A stretch of DNA of 64,000 nucleotides from JBMOUD01 sp049319665 (GTDB taxonomy: Bacteria > Pseudomonadota > Gammaproteobacteria > Enterobacterales > Enterobacteriaceae), in the NCBI RefSeq assembly GCF_049319665.1, contig NZ_JBMOUD010000018.1:1-64000 (forward strand), given 5' to 3'. Below, piece by piece: positions 53,206 to 62,079 of the stretch. Within the stretch, counting starts at the first letter, position 1. Each line of letters begins with the position of its first letter. The position numbers and the translations under genes are program-made. The notes beneath the pieces are model-generated. The model worked only from the letters and a program-made list of their open reading frames with translations, ran no database searches and was not told the origin of the DNA.

Positions 53206-54375
53206 ATGTTAGAGCTGCTGTTTCTGTTGCTGCCTGTTGCAGCCGCCTATGGCTGGTACATGGGGCGCAGAAGTTCTCAGCAGGATAAACAGCAAAATGC
53301 TAACCGTCTGTCGCGTGAGTACGTAGCGGGGGTTAACTTCCTGCTTTCGAACCAACAAGATAAGGCGGTTGATCTGTTCCTCGACATGCTTAAAGAGGAC
53401 AGTAGCGCTGTTGAAGCCCATTTAACACTCGGGAATCTTTTCCGTTCCCGCGGCGAAGTCGATCGCGCAATTCGTATCCATCAGTCGTTGATGGAAAGTG
53501 CTTCGCTTACCTTTGAACAACGTCTTTTAGCCGTTCAGCAGTTAGGTCGCGACTATATGGCAGCGGGTTTTTATGACCGTGCCGAAGATATGTTCAGCCA
53601 GCTATTGAAGGAAGAAGACTTTCAGCTGTTTGCCTTAGAACAATTGTTAGTTATCTATCAAGCGACCAGCGATTGGCAGAGCGCTATCGATATTGCTGAA
53701 AAGCTCGTTAAATTAGGTAAAGATAATCGTCGCAAAGAAATTGCGCATTTCTATTGCGAATTGGCATTACAAGCCATGTCCAGTGATGATATGGATAAAG
53801 CGACCGGGCTTTTAAAGAAAGCCTCTTCTGCTGATAAGCTTTGCGCCCGGGTATCGATTATGCAGGGGCGTATTCTTCTTGCGCAAACCGAGTATGCCAA
53901 GGCCGCAGAAGTGCTCAAGAAGGTACTTGAGCAGGATAAAGAACTGGTCAGTGAAATACTCCCGATACTGCAAGAGTGTTACCAGCACCTGGAACAACCT
54001 CAGCAATGGGCTGATTTTATCAAGCGTTGTGTCGATGAAAATACCGGCGCAAGCGCAGAATTAATGCTAGCCGAAGTGATTTATCACAATGAAGGCAGGG
54101 ACGTTGCCCAGGTCTATATGAATCGGCAGCTACAGCGCCATCCAACGATGCGTGTATTCTATCACTTGATGGATTATCACTTAGCGGATGTAGAAGAGGG
54201 GCGAGCAAAAGAGAGCTTAGTGCTATTGCGTGATCTGGTTGGTGAGCAGATTCGTACTAAACCTCGCTACCGCTGCCATAAATGCGGATTTACTGCGCAT
54301 TCTCTCTATTGGCATTGCCCGTCTTGTCGTAAGTGGGCAACCATCAAACCTATTCGCGGCCTTGATGGACAATAG
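53206..54375 (+). CDS. lapB: LPS assembly protein LapB (YciM)
   Basis: Inner-membrane protein that brings LpxC to the FtsH protease and so limits LPS synthesis. The 389-residue protein has an N-terminal anchor (about 1-18), a row of TPR repeats (about 35-310), and a C-terminal rubredoxin-like zinc domain (about 353-376) with CHKCGFTAHSLYWHCPSC. Length equals E. coli LapB. It is cotranscribed with lapA; AAGGA lies in the end of lapA. Confidence 0.96.
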   Translation: MLELLFLLLPVAAAYGWYMGRRSSQQDKQQNANRLSREYVAGVNFLLSNQQDKAVDLFLDMLKEDSSAVEAHLTLGNLFRSRGEVDRAIRIHQSLMESASLTFEQRLLAVQQLGRDYMAAGFYDRAEDMFSQLLKEEDFQLFALEQLLVIYQATSDWQSAIDIAEKLVKLGKDNRRKEIAHFYCELALQAMSSDDMDKATGLLKKASSADKLCARVSIMQGRILLAQTEYAKAAEVLKKVLEQDKELVSEILPILQECYQHLEQPQQWADFIKRCVDENTGASAELMLAEVIYHNEGRDVAQVYMNRQLQRHPTMRVFYHLMDYHLADVEEGRAKESLVLLRDLVGEQIRTKPRYRCHKCGFTAHSLYWHCPSCRKWATIKPIRGLDGQ

Positions 54376-54389
54376 CAACGCTATTGTCC
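54367..54389. terminator. Hairpin overlapping the lapB stop
   Basis: Ten-base perfect arms GGACAATAGC / GCTATTGTCC with a three-base loop; it overlaps the lapB stop codon and lies before the convergent gene. No U-run. Confidence 0.55.
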
Positions 54390-54430
54390 GACCAGGGCCA
54401 CAGGATATGCTAGTTTTACTTCTGCCTTAA

Positions 54431-54721
54431 TTACTTCTTCTTACTCGCTGTTTTACGAGTGTTTAGCAGCGTACGCAACTTCTTCAACTCTTTCTGAGTC
54501 AATGCTGGTTCAGTATTTTCGCTGGTATGCTGGTTATCGATTTCGAGAAGTTCATCTTTCGCATGCTTGCGAGATTTCTTCTCTTCGGCGACGGTGAAGC
54601 TGGCAACTAAACGCGCACAAACTTCACTGCTTAAAGAGTGTTCTGCTTCGAGAGCTGCTGCTTTAATCTGTTCTTTCAGTTCCACAGGGATTTTGATCGT
54701 TAAGGTCGATATCTCGCTCAT
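54431..54721 (-). CDS. Ribbon-helix-helix DNA-binding protein
   Basis: A 96-residue protein with a ribbon-helix-helix domain at the N-terminus (about 4-47): the beta strand STLTIKIPVELKEQI is followed by two helices (AALEAEHSLSSEVCARLVASF). The C-terminal half is charged and probably disordered or coiled. Such proteins repress transcription, often of their own gene. It lies between lapB and pyrF, where E. coli has no gene. No toxin partner is next to it. Its target is unknown. Confidence 0.8.
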   Translation of the reverse strand: MSEISTLTIKIPVELKEQIKAAALEAEHSLSSEVCARLVASFTVAEEKKSRKHAKDELLEIDNQHTSENTEPALTQKELKKLRTLLNTRKTASKKK

Positions 54722-54911
54722 TTTTATACTTTTCCTTATAATAAAACCTCAACGTATGTCAGTTCATTTACGCTGTCTACTGGTACACAAAAAATTCACA
54801 AAAGTGTCACATAACGTCTTGCTGGGATTTATCGCCAGTGGCATGTAGAATGCGGGCGGCATAATTTTATCCGTGTTCTTTTTCCATTAACGCTCATCAG
54901 AGGCTGAAGAT

Positions 54912-55640
54912 ATGAAGTCTATAAATAACCAAAATAACAATGACTTAAACTCATCACCTATTGTTGTTGCACTTGATTACGCCGATAAGTCGGCAGCACT
55001 GGCATTTGTCGACGGTATTGACCCGCGTGATTGTCGTCTCAAAGTGGGTAAAGAGATGTTTACGCTTTTCGGCCCCCAGCTGGTGAAAGATCTACATTCC
55101 CGCGGTTTTGACGTGTTTCTTGACCTCAAATTCCACGATATTCCTAATACTACGGCTCATGCAGTAGCGGCGGCAGCAGATCTCGGTGTGTGGATGGTTA
55201 ACGTACATGCCAGCGGTGGGGCGCGAATGATGAGCGCAGCTAAACAGGCGTTGGCCTCCTTTGGCGCTGATGCACCGTTGCTGATTGCTGTCACTGTGCT
55301 GACTAGCATGGAAGGCAGCGACTTAGCTGATTTGGGTATTACACTCTCTCCTGCTGATTATGCGGAAAAGCTGGCGCGCCTAACCCGCGATTGTGGGCTT
55401 GACGGCGTAGTCTGTTCTGCGCAAGAAGCCGCGCGTTTTAAAACGGCTCTTGGTCAAGATTTCAAATTAGTGACGCCTGGCATCCGCCCAGCAGGCAGCG
55501 CGGCTGATGACCAACGCCGCGTCATGACGCCGTTTGAAGCGATGAACGCAGGAGTTGATTACATGGTGATTGGCCGACCTATCACCCAATCTGCCGATCC
55601 GGCACAAACATTGCGTGATATTCGCGCCTCGCTAGTCTGA
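54912..55640 (+). CDS. pyrF: Orotidine 5'-phosphate decarboxylase
   Basis: Last step of UMP synthesis. The 242-residue protein has the catalytic Lys-Asp tetrad in LKVGKEMF and DLKFHDIPNT (about 69-78), and the phosphate-binding end VTPGIRP...VIGRPI. GAGG lies just before the ATG. It is cotranscribed with yciH, as in E. coli. Confidence 0.97.
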   Translation: MKSINNQNNNDLNSSPIVVALDYADKSAALAFVDGIDPRDCRLKVGKEMFTLFGPQLVKDLHSRGFDVFLDLKFHDIPNTTAHAVAAAADLGVWMVNVHASGGARMMSAAKQALASFGADAPLLIAVTVLTSMEGSDLADLGITLSPADYAEKLARLTRDCGLDGVVCSAQEAARFKTALGQDFKLVTPGIRPAGSAADDQRRVMTPFEAMNAGVDYMVIGRPITQSADPAQTLRDIRASLV

Positions 55641-55654
55641 GAGGAGCCATAAAT

Positions 55655-55984
55655 ATGAGCAACTATAGCAATAGCCGTTTGGTTTACTCCACCGACAGCG
55701 GCAGAATCGAACAACCTAAAGCAACGGTTGAACGTCCAAAAGGCGACGGTATTGTGCGCATCGCACGTCAAACCAGCGGGCGCAAAGGCAAGGGCGTTTG
55801 CCTGATAAGTGGCATAGATGCAGATGATGCCACATTGGATAAACTGGCTGCTGAACTGAAGAAAAAATGTGGATGTGGTGGCGCAGTTAAAGATGGCGTT
55901 ATCGAGATCCAAGGCGATAAGCGCGATTTACTCAAACAGTTACTCGAAGCCAAAGGTATGAAGGTGAAATTAGCCGGCGGTTAA
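55655..55984 (+). CDS. yciH: YciH, eIF1/SUI1-like protein
   Basis: A 109-residue member of the SUI1 family, related to the eukaryotic initiation factor eIF1. In E. coli it can affect the accuracy of start selection but is not essential. The core SUI1 fold (about 33-105) includes GVCLISGIDADDATLDKLA, LKKKCGCGGAVKDG and VIEIQGDKRD. GAGAGGAG lies before the ATG, 14 bases after pyrF. Confidence 0.94.
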   Translation: MSNYSNSRLVYSTDSGRIEQPKATVERPKGDGIVRIARQTSGRKGKGVCLISGIDADDATLDKLAAELKKKCGCGGAVKDGVIEIQGDKRDLLKQLLEAKGMKVKLAGG

Positions 55985-56058
55985 CGGCGAAATCGTCTTA
56001 GCTGATAGCGGTATCCTGTAAGTCAGAGCAGCAGGATACCGTTGAAATAGAAGTCTCT

Positions 56059-56096
56059 CAGTTGCCGCCTACCTGCATCTTGAGGTTTCTTGGGTA
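56059..56096. repeat. Solo half of an ERIC element
   Basis: About 38 bases containing GTTGCCGCCTACCTGCATCT match, with few differences, the right-hand arm of the fuller element at 56770-56805. It lies in the gap between yciH and osmB and could form the 3' end of both transcripts. Confidence 0.65.
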
Positions 56097-56115
56097 GATG
56101 GCAGGGAAGACGAAA

Positions 56116-56334
56116 TTACTTCTTAACCTGGTTACCGATAAGTCCACCGATTGCTGCGCCACCCACGGTGCCCAAACCACTGCCATCCGTTAATATAGCC
56201 CCTCCAATCGCACCTGCTCCCGCACCGATTGCCGTGTTGCGATCGCGTTTTGACATATTGCTGCAAGCAGTCACTGACATCACTAGAACAGTCACTAAAG
56301 CGATGCTGGTAAACTTTTTGTTTAATCGAATCAT
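56116..56334 (-). CDS. osmB: Osmotically inducible lipoprotein OsmB
   Basis: A 72-residue lipoprotein. The signal peptide ends in the lipobox VTAC (Cys at 24), followed by SNMSKRDRNTAIGAGAGAIG and the glycine-zipper segment GTVGGAAIGGLIGNQVKK. E. coli OsmB is induced by osmotic stress and in stationary phase through RpoS. Length equals E. coli OsmB. Its end faces the pyrF-yciH operon. Confidence 0.93.
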   Translation of the reverse strand: MIRLNKKFTSIALVTVLVMSVTACSNMSKRDRNTAIGAGAGAIGGAILTDGSGLGTVGGAAIGGLIGNQVKK

Positions 56335-56701
56335 GGATATTCCCCTTTTAGGTTTTCATTATTCAATTTCACAGATAAGTATAGATAATAACCGTTACCT
56401 CACCGCCTGATATTTACTGACTGACAGGCGGCCGAGTACGAACTTCATGGCGAGGCCATGAGGTTTGAACGGTGACTTATTGAGTTAGTTGAATAAAATA
56501 AAAATAATCTGGTCTTAATCTCGATGTTGATTAAGTGCGACAAAAATACTGCGAACATTAATGGTAAACTAGGTAAATAGTCTTAATTCGCAAGGGATTT
56601 TACAGGTGTTGAGAAAAAGAGCAGGGTATTTAGGTTAAGTAAAAATATTTACATATCCTGACGCTTCAGATTAACCCGGGTCAGGTTCCATCTCGTTGGT
56701 A

Positions 56702-56808
56702 TATATCGTCATACTTCAAAATGCATGATTGTTGGTTGCCCCAGTCACTTAGTTATCTAAGGTTCACTCAGTTGCCGCCTACCTGCATCTTGAAGTTTAT
56801 TGGGTATA
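56702..56808. repeat. ERIC (intergenic repeat unit) element
   Basis: About 107 bases whose ends are inverted (ATACTTCAAAATGCA on the left; TGCATCTTGAAGT on the right) and whose core contains CCCCAGTCACTTA. Ends, core and TATA-flanked borders are those of the Yersinia ERIC family, here slightly shorter than the usual 127 bases. It can fold into one long hairpin in RNA. Confidence 0.75.
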
Positions 56809-56980
56809 GTTGTCATTCAAACAGAAAACCAAACCGTTAGAAGATAAAGTATTTTAGCAATGTAAGCAGTATTCTCTTACCGGTTGAAATTATAAATAGT
56901 ACTTTAGTTGTTCTCTTGCAATGTGACTGTATTAAAATATTATTTTAATAAATAGCTGTTATTTTTAATCAATCTTGTTC

Positions 56981-56994
56981 TTGATGTGCATCAC
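56981..56994. promoter_or_regulatory. FNR-like (possibly CRP) site upstream of the PTS IIA gene
   Basis: TTGAT-gtgc-ATCAC matches the FNR consensus at nine of ten positions. The same bases also fit the TGA-N6-TCACA core of a CRP site. For a sugar-uptake gene a CRP role is at least as likely. It lies about 210 bases upstream of the start. Confidence 0.35.
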
Positions 56995-57203
56995 ATTATC
57001 AATACTGGTTTCCTAATTGCCTTGAGATACTTAGTGTGTTTGTGTATTTATATACTATTGTTCCTAATTAATTAAATGCAGACTTTAGATTAATGGCTAA
57101 CGCATTCATTATTTTTTAACATGCAAAGCTACTCGTTATTAAGCGATTTATTCGATGCAGATCTCTTGCAATATTCGACAGTATTAAACTAGTGGAGTCA
57201 GAC

Positions 57204-57527
57204 ATGGAACTTGAAAACATCGTCATGGAACTTATTATCCAGTCAGGGGAGGCGCGTTCTAACTCAATGGAAGCATTACGCTGTGCCCGTCAGCAGAAAT
57301 GGGAGGACGCTGAACGTCTGCTCGCTGCGGCAACGGCATCAATACGCGACGCTCACCATATTCAAACCTCCCTTATCGGTGAAGATGAAGGCTGTGGAAA
57401 AATCCCGGTCAACCTGATCCTGGTCCATGCGCAAGACCACCTCATGAACGCCATGTTATGCCGTGAACTCGCCGAAGAAATCCTCTTCCTACACCGAGAG
57501 TTAGCCGCACTAAAAACCGCCAAATAG
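57204..57527 (+). CDS. PTS lactose/cellobiose-type IIA component
   Basis: A 107-residue IIA protein of the LacF/ChbA family, which passes phosphate from HPr to the IIB protein. The motif VHAQDHLM (about 79-86) contains the phosphoacceptor His and the metal-binding Asp that hold the trimer. The fold is all-helical, with the early stretch GEARSNSMEALRCA typical of the family. The ATG at 57204 has GGAG six bases upstream; a GTG at 57192 overlaps that site. It stands apart from IIB and IIC, about 4 kb away, on the other strand and convergent with the porin gene. Confidence 0.92.
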   Translation: MELENIVMELIIQSGEARSNSMEALRCARQQKWEDAERLLAAATASIRDAHHIQTSLIGEDEGCGKIPVNLILVHAQDHLMNAMLCRELAEEILFLHRELAALKTAK

Positions 57528-57553
57528 CACAGTATCCCTCTTTCTATTCTTGA

Positions 57554-57589
57554 TAAGCATCACGCCTGTGTTTACAGGCGTGATGCTTA
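57554..57589. terminator. Hairpin between IIA and porin genes
   Basis: Perfect 16-base arms TAAGCATCACGCCTGT / ACAGGCGTGATGCTTA with a four-base loop between the convergent genes. It probably stops transcription from both sides, although there is no long U-run. Confidence 0.75.
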
Positions 57590-57620
57590 ACAGTTCAGCG
57601 AGCGCTCTCTTACTCTTCAA

Positions 57621-59288
57621 TTACCACCAGACTTCAGCCTGTGCCCCAAACGATAACTGATCGCTCTTATTATCGTTAAACGCGAAATTATCAATCTCAT
57701 TATCTAATGCTTTAAGATAAGTGGTATAGAAACGGATTTCTGGTCGAGAGTTCAACATACTGGTGCCAACTTTAAAGCTATGGAACAGCGTTGCTTTCAC
57801 GCCCGATTCGCGATAACTCACGTCGCTGGCCTTGTTAGTCTGTTTAAACCAGGCTAATTCGACGCCCGTCTGGTTAAAATCATTCCAAATATAGGCTGGG
57901 CGTACGACCGCACGCAGGCTATTGAAATCGGTATGTTCACCGGTGTGGTAGCTATACAAGTCATTGCCGTGACTATAAACCAACGTATTAGCCACGATAA
58001 CATCAGGACGTAAATACAGCTCACCCTGCGTAAAGACGCGGAAGGCGAGGCCATTATTATGGTCGCCATAATAATATTCACCGCTGCCGTAATCTGGGTT
58101 GGCATCAGAAATATTCATAAAACCGGTGGCGATAGAGTTATTCGCAATCTGGAAGGCAAAATCACTGCTGCCACCATTATCATACTTTTGGCGCAATACC
58201 GTGGTGCCTAGCCAGGCATCTTTCACCTTAAAATACTTTTTATCATTTTGTTCATGCCGTTGATCATTGCTGTCATTACTGGCGTTATAGCGCGCGGCGA
58301 CTTCTAGCGTTGCATTATTCCACAGTGGGATATCATGGTAATGGGCATCAAACGAGTTGGTATTCACATCTTGGTGGCTATCACAATTGGCGGAGCCGTT
58401 ACTATTACGTGCGCACACGCGTAAATCCTGGCGACTAAGCGACACATTTAACTGACCTGGGCCAATCGCGAGATTTTCTAATCCGGCCCCCCCGGCGGTA
58501 TTGGCCTTATGCGCTTTCCAGTCGAGCATTTGGATCTCATACTCTTGTAGCGCATGCTTACCCACCCACAGATTAGCGTCAGGGAAGCCGGGAACAAATC
58601 CGGTGGTCGTCAGATACATATCAGAGAATTTCAGCAGGTTATCGCTGCCGTCATTAAACCAACCGTCGCTGTAATTTTGTCCTACATTACCATCAAGCAT
58701 GACGACGGTTTTTGCCGTGCGGCCATCTTTGTCATAAACCTTCTGATTTAAAGTTAAATCAAACCAGCCGCTATTCTCGTTACCAAAGCGTCCCAGTGAA
58801 CCTATTGCCCACGACTTAGGCACGCCGTTAGTGGTACTCGCCCAGCCAGCGCGGAAATAGCCGGTATAACTGAAACCGATTTCGTCTTTAATATAGCGGC
58901 TCACATCCGCCATACTGACCGCTTGTGTTGGTTGTGGAGCATCTGCCGTGGCAGTATTAGCCGATGGTCCCGTGCTGTTATTCGTCGCCGTATTTTTCTC
59001 CAAAATAATACGGTCGTTACCATTGATTTTATTATTTTTAGACGCCCCGGAACTTGCCAAAGTATTTTGTGGTGTCGCTTCTGGCGCCATTTGCCAGCGT
59101 TGCTGAGTTTGTTTATATTGCGCTAACTCTTTACGGGTTTGTTGTAATTCCTGCTGATTCTCCGCTAACTGTTTTTCTAATAATGCTAAGCGTTGCTCTA
59201 CCGTTAATGGTGCCGCATAAACATTATTTGCCAGGCAGGCGGAAATAATGCCAAGGGCGATCAGGCTCTTTGAGTAGTGACCCAACAT
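57621..59288 (-). CDS. BglH/LamB-like carbohydrate porin
   Basis: A 555-residue outer-membrane sugar porin. The signal peptide (MLGHYSKSLIALGIISACLA, cleavage after NNVYA near residue 25) is followed by a coiled-coil stretch (about 28-70, VEQRLALLEKQLAENQQE) and a Thr/Asn/Ala-rich linker. The barrel of the maltoporin type starts at FSYTGYFRAGWAS (about 143) and ends in Trp (EVWW). The extra N-terminal coiled coil is as in E. coli BglH, which admits beta-glucosides. It is the last gene of the leftward run, with GGAGA before the ATG. Confidence 0.92.
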   Translation of the reverse strand: MLGHYSKSLIALGIISACLANNVYAAPLTVEQRLALLEKQLAENQQELQQTRKELAQYKQTQQRWQMAPEATPQNTLASSGASKNNKINGNDRIILEKNTATNNSTGPSANTATADAPQPTQAVSMADVSRYIKDEIGFSYTGYFRAGWASTTNGVPKSWAIGSLGRFGNENSGWFDLTLNQKVYDKDGRTAKTVVMLDGNVGQNYSDGWFNDGSDNLLKFSDMYLTTTGFVPGFPDANLWVGKHALQEYEIQMLDWKAHKANTAGGAGLENLAIGPGQLNVSLSRQDLRVCARNSNGSANCDSHQDVNTNSFDAHYHDIPLWNNATLEVAARYNASNDSNDQRHEQNDKKYFKVKDAWLGTTVLRQKYDNGGSSDFAFQIANNSIATGFMNISDANPDYGSGEYYYGDHNNGLAFRVFTQGELYLRPDVIVANTLVYSHGNDLYSYHTGEHTDFNSLRAVVRPAYIWNDFNQTGVELAWFKQTNKASDVSYRESGVKATLFHSFKVGTSMLNSRPEIRFYTTYLKALDNEIDNFAFNDNKSDQLSFGAQAEVWW

Positions 59289-59385
59289 AATTTTCTCCAG
59301 ACAGAGGTATTAGAGGCCAGAATTAAAACTCTGGCTTGTTTTTATTTTATAATTTGAAATGGGATGCTTATGCATCCCGAAATAT

Positions 59386-60264
59386 TTATATTCTTTGTTG
59401 ATTAATAAAGTGCCAAGTGGCGCCTAATAGACCAGCATCATTTTTATGTGTGGCACAGTCAATAATGGTGTCTCGTTGACCAAACCATGACATATGAGAT
59501 AAAAGTTCGTTAATAAATCCTGTACGAGAAGTAATGCCGCCACCGATAAAAATATGCGTTGGGTCGAAGATATTAATCAGGTTATATAAACCTACGCAGA
59601 TATCATCATAAAAAGCGTTCACTAATCTGACACACTGCGCATTATTATTATCAAACCCGGCAAAAATCTCTTCACCGCTGACGTTTTCCCACGATTGCTG
59701 AGTCAGTTCTGCATAGCGTTCGCGTAAAACTTTTAAGGTACAGACTTTATTCATCGTGTAGCTATTGGGTGGGTTAGCGCCGGGGCGTTCGTTGAACATA
59801 TAACCGAATTCGCCGGCACGAAAACGTCCGCCACGGACCACATCACCATTTGCATAAATACCGCCACCAATGCCGGTGCCAATAGTCAGACAAAGGAAGT
59901 CTTGCAGATCTCGCGCTTTGCCTAGCCATTTCTCGGCCAGCAACACACAGTTGGCATCGTTCTCAATACTGACCGGCAACCCCGTTTCCTGCTGCAACCA
60001 CGCTTTAAGATTGAAGTTATCAAAGCGGCGGATAGCACCGCCCATGCTAATCAATCCGCTAAAGGGATTAACATGGCCGGGAGCGCTGACGGCAATACCA
60101 TGACAGTCTGGCTGCTGTTTCAGCCAGGCGAGTATCTGTTGCATAATTTGCTCGCCATCACTATCACCAACGGCTGCCGATTGCTGAGCAACAATGTTGC
60201 CATCGGACAGCACGCTGGCCATTTTCAGCGAAGTTCCGCCAATATCGAATGCGGCAATTTTCAT
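59386..60264 (-). CDS. ROK family sugar kinase
   Basis: A 292-residue ROK kinase that probably phosphorylates glucose or a related sugar set free inside the cell. It has the phosphate-binding DIGGTSLK (residues 7-14), the catalytic Asp in VSIENDANC (about 105) and GTGIGGG (about 133-139). The usual ROK zinc motif C-x-CGxxGC is not present; the region reads NERPGANPPNS, so this is a shortened, zinc-free type, as in BglK-like kinases. The ATG at 60264 has the perfect GGAGGAG six bases upstream. It follows the IIC gene by 14 bases. Confidence 0.88.
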   Translation of the reverse strand: MKIAAFDIGGTSLKMASVLSDGNIVAQQSAAVGDSDGEQIMQQILAWLKQQPDCHGIAVSAPGHVNPFSGLISMGGAIRRFDNFNLKAWLQQETGLPVSIENDANCVLLAEKWLGKARDLQDFLCLTIGTGIGGGIYANGDVVRGGRFRAGEFGYMFNERPGANPPNSYTMNKVCTLKVLRERYAELTQQSWENVSGEEIFAGFDNNNAQCVRLVNAFYDDICVGLYNLINIFDPTHIFIGGGITSRTGFINELLSHMSWFGQRDTIIDCATHKNDAGLLGATWHFINQQRI

Positions 60265-60278
60265 CGCGGACTCCTCCA

Positions 60279-61604
60279 TTATTCGCTTTTGGCCTCGGCC
60301 GGCTGGGTTTTATTCGCCACCATCACAAACGGCAGATAAATCAGCGTTGATACCAACAAACAGAATAGACCGACCAACAGTGCTAGCCAGTTCCCCCCGG
60401 TGCCGAGGAAGGGAATAAGCGGCCCCGGCGTGGTCCATGGCAAGGCATAGGCCACCGGTGGAATGATCTCTAAAGAGACAAAGAAATAACCGATCAGCGA
60501 ATTCACCGCCGGTACCAAAATGAACGGGATCACCAGAATCGGGTTTAGGACGATCGGTAAACCAAAAATGATCGGCTCATTGATATTAAACAGGCCAGGG
60601 AAAATAGACAGCTTGGCAATATCACGATAATCGGCGCGGCGGGAAGCAATAAATATCGCCAAGATTAACCCCAACGTCATTCCCGAACCGCCATAGTTGG
60701 CAAAGGTATCGTAAATACTGCCCCAGGTGATCGGATAAGGTGCACCCCAGGTACTGCCGTTTTGTGCCGCGTACGAGAGGTTTTCCAGATTGGCTTCAGA
60801 GAAAATGGCTTCGCGAATGGCTGCAACCGTGTTCGGGCCGTGAATCCCCAGCACCCACAGGAAGTTAGTGAACAAACCAATAATGACTACCGCAAAGATA
60901 TTGGTGCCCATATGCTTGAGCGGCGCTTGAATTAATGAATAAACCAGATCATTAATACCGTTTGGTGAAATAAGGCTAATCAGGTAATTGAGAATGGAAA
61001 ACACCACCATGACAATAAATACCGGGATAAGCACTTTAAACGAGCGAGATACTGCCGGCGGCACTTGGTCGGGCATGGTAATCGTTGCGCGCGGTGAACG
61101 GGCGAGGCGGCAAAAAATCTCCCCGACAATTAACGCTACTAAGATGGCGACAAACAGCCCTTGAGCGCCCATATATCTCATGGTGACAAAATTTTGGCCG
61201 TCAATTTCTTGATAGGGCGTATAAACAATAAAGAATGCGCCAATAGAGGTTAATCCACACAGCAATTCATCTTGCTTAAATGAGGCGGCAATATTTCTGG
61301 CGACCAAAAAAGCAATTAAAATGGCCATAATATTCACCGAACCTTGCATTACCGGTGAAAATAAAGCTTGCGCACTGGCGAGATTAGGAAAGAGCTTACC
61401 AAGGAAGAGCATTTTCGCGATAAATCCATCAGGAGATAAAATCGCAAAATTAATTAAAGCTATCAGGGAACTGGCCATGACCAGCGGGAAAGATAAAATA
61501 AAGGCATCTCTCACGGCAGAAACTTGGCGTTGAGAGTTGAGTTTTATCGCAATAGGAACCAGGACTTTTTCCATTCCTCGTTCAAGAGACGTCATGATGC
61601 TCAT
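60279..61604 (-). CDS. PTS cellobiose-type IIC component
   Basis: The membrane channel of the PTS transporter: 441 residues of the CelB/ChbC type with about ten membrane segments. The signature stretches of the family, FLWVLGIHGPNTV (about 247-259) and LFNINEPIIFGLPIVLNP (about 335-352), are present. The Glu in NEP is expected to take part in sugar binding. AAGGA precedes the ATG. It follows IIB with a 91-base gap that holds a hairpin, and precedes the ROK kinase. Confidence 0.94.
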   Translation of the reverse strand: MSIMTSLERGMEKVLVPIAIKLNSQRQVSAVRDAFILSFPLVMASSLIALINFAILSPDGFIAKMLFLGKLFPNLASAQALFSPVMQGSVNIMAILIAFLVARNIAASFKQDELLCGLTSIGAFFIVYTPYQEIDGQNFVTMRYMGAQGLFVAILVALIVGEIFCRLARSPRATITMPDQVPPAVSRSFKVLIPVFIVMVVFSILNYLISLISPNGINDLVYSLIQAPLKHMGTNIFAVVIIGLFTNFLWVLGIHGPNTVAAIREAIFSEANLENLSYAAQNGSTWGAPYPITWGSIYDTFANYGGSGMTLGLILAIFIASRRADYRDIAKLSIFPGLFNINEPIIFGLPIVLNPILVIPFILVPAVNSLIGYFFVSLEIIPPVAYALPWTTPGPLIPFLGTGGNWLALLVGLFCLLVSTLIYLPFVMVANKTQPAEAKSE

Positions 61605-61639
61605 TTATTTTCCTTACGCAAAGGACAACGTAGAGTAGC

Positions 61640-61667
61640 AACGCAGAGAGATAATTCTCTCTGCGTT
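61640..61667 (-). other. Hairpin between IIB and IIC genes
   Basis: Perfect 12-base arms AACGCAGAGAGA / TCTCTCTGCGTT with a four-base loop, in the 91-base gap between the IIB and IIC genes. It lies close to the IIC ribosome binding site and could stabilise the upstream bglA-IIB mRNA part and set a ratio between the two halves. Confidence 0.5.
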
Positions 61668-61695
61668 AATAATAAATAGGGTTTTTAAGACTTAT

Positions 61696-62007
61696 TTACT
61701 GATTATTATTAATGGCTTCTAATGCGGTTTCTAATACGGCTTGCCCGTTCATGGCACCGTAATGTTTCATATCAATAACCAGCACAGGAATGCGGCCTTG
61801 CACCACATTATCAACCTGAGCCTTTTGATAGCGAACCTGCGGCCCAAGCATGACGATATCTGCACTTTCTACAACGCTATCGAACTCGCTAATTGACAGG
61901 GCTTGAATATCAACGCTTTCATTTACCGTGTCGGCGTAAGCCTGCATCCTTTTTACTAACATGCTGGTGGACATGCCCGCGGCACAAACCAGTAAAATCT
62001 TTTTCAT
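61696..62007 (-). CDS. PTS cellobiose-type IIB component
   Basis: A 103-residue IIB protein that hands phosphate from IIA to the sugar as it enters through IIC. The phosphocysteine is Cys8 in LLVCAAGMSTSM, followed by MLGPQVRYQ (about 53-61), as in the lactose/cellobiose family. It lies between the 6-phospho-beta-glucosidase and IIC genes. AAGGAGA precedes the ATG. Confidence 0.94.
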   Translation of the reverse strand: MKKILLVCAAGMSTSMLVKRMQAYADTVNESVDIQALSISEFDSVVESADIVMLGPQVRYQKAQVDNVVQGRIPVLVIDMKHYGAMNGQAVLETALEAINNNQ

Positions 62008-62079
62008 GGCACTTCTCCTTAAGCTAATCGATCAACTCGTAAAACATCGGTGACAATAAATAGCGGGGGAACAGTGGTG

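Larger units (their letters stand above)
56335..57203. other. Intergenic region osmB to the beta-glucoside module
   Basis: About 870 bases with no gene I support. It holds the osmB promoter on the left, an inverted repeat CATGGC-gag-GCCATG near 56446, an ERIC element at 56702-56808, and an AT-rich stretch with an FNR- or CRP-like site at 56981-56994 upstream of the IIA gene. It is the boundary between the conserved core and the accessory module. Confidence 0.5.
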
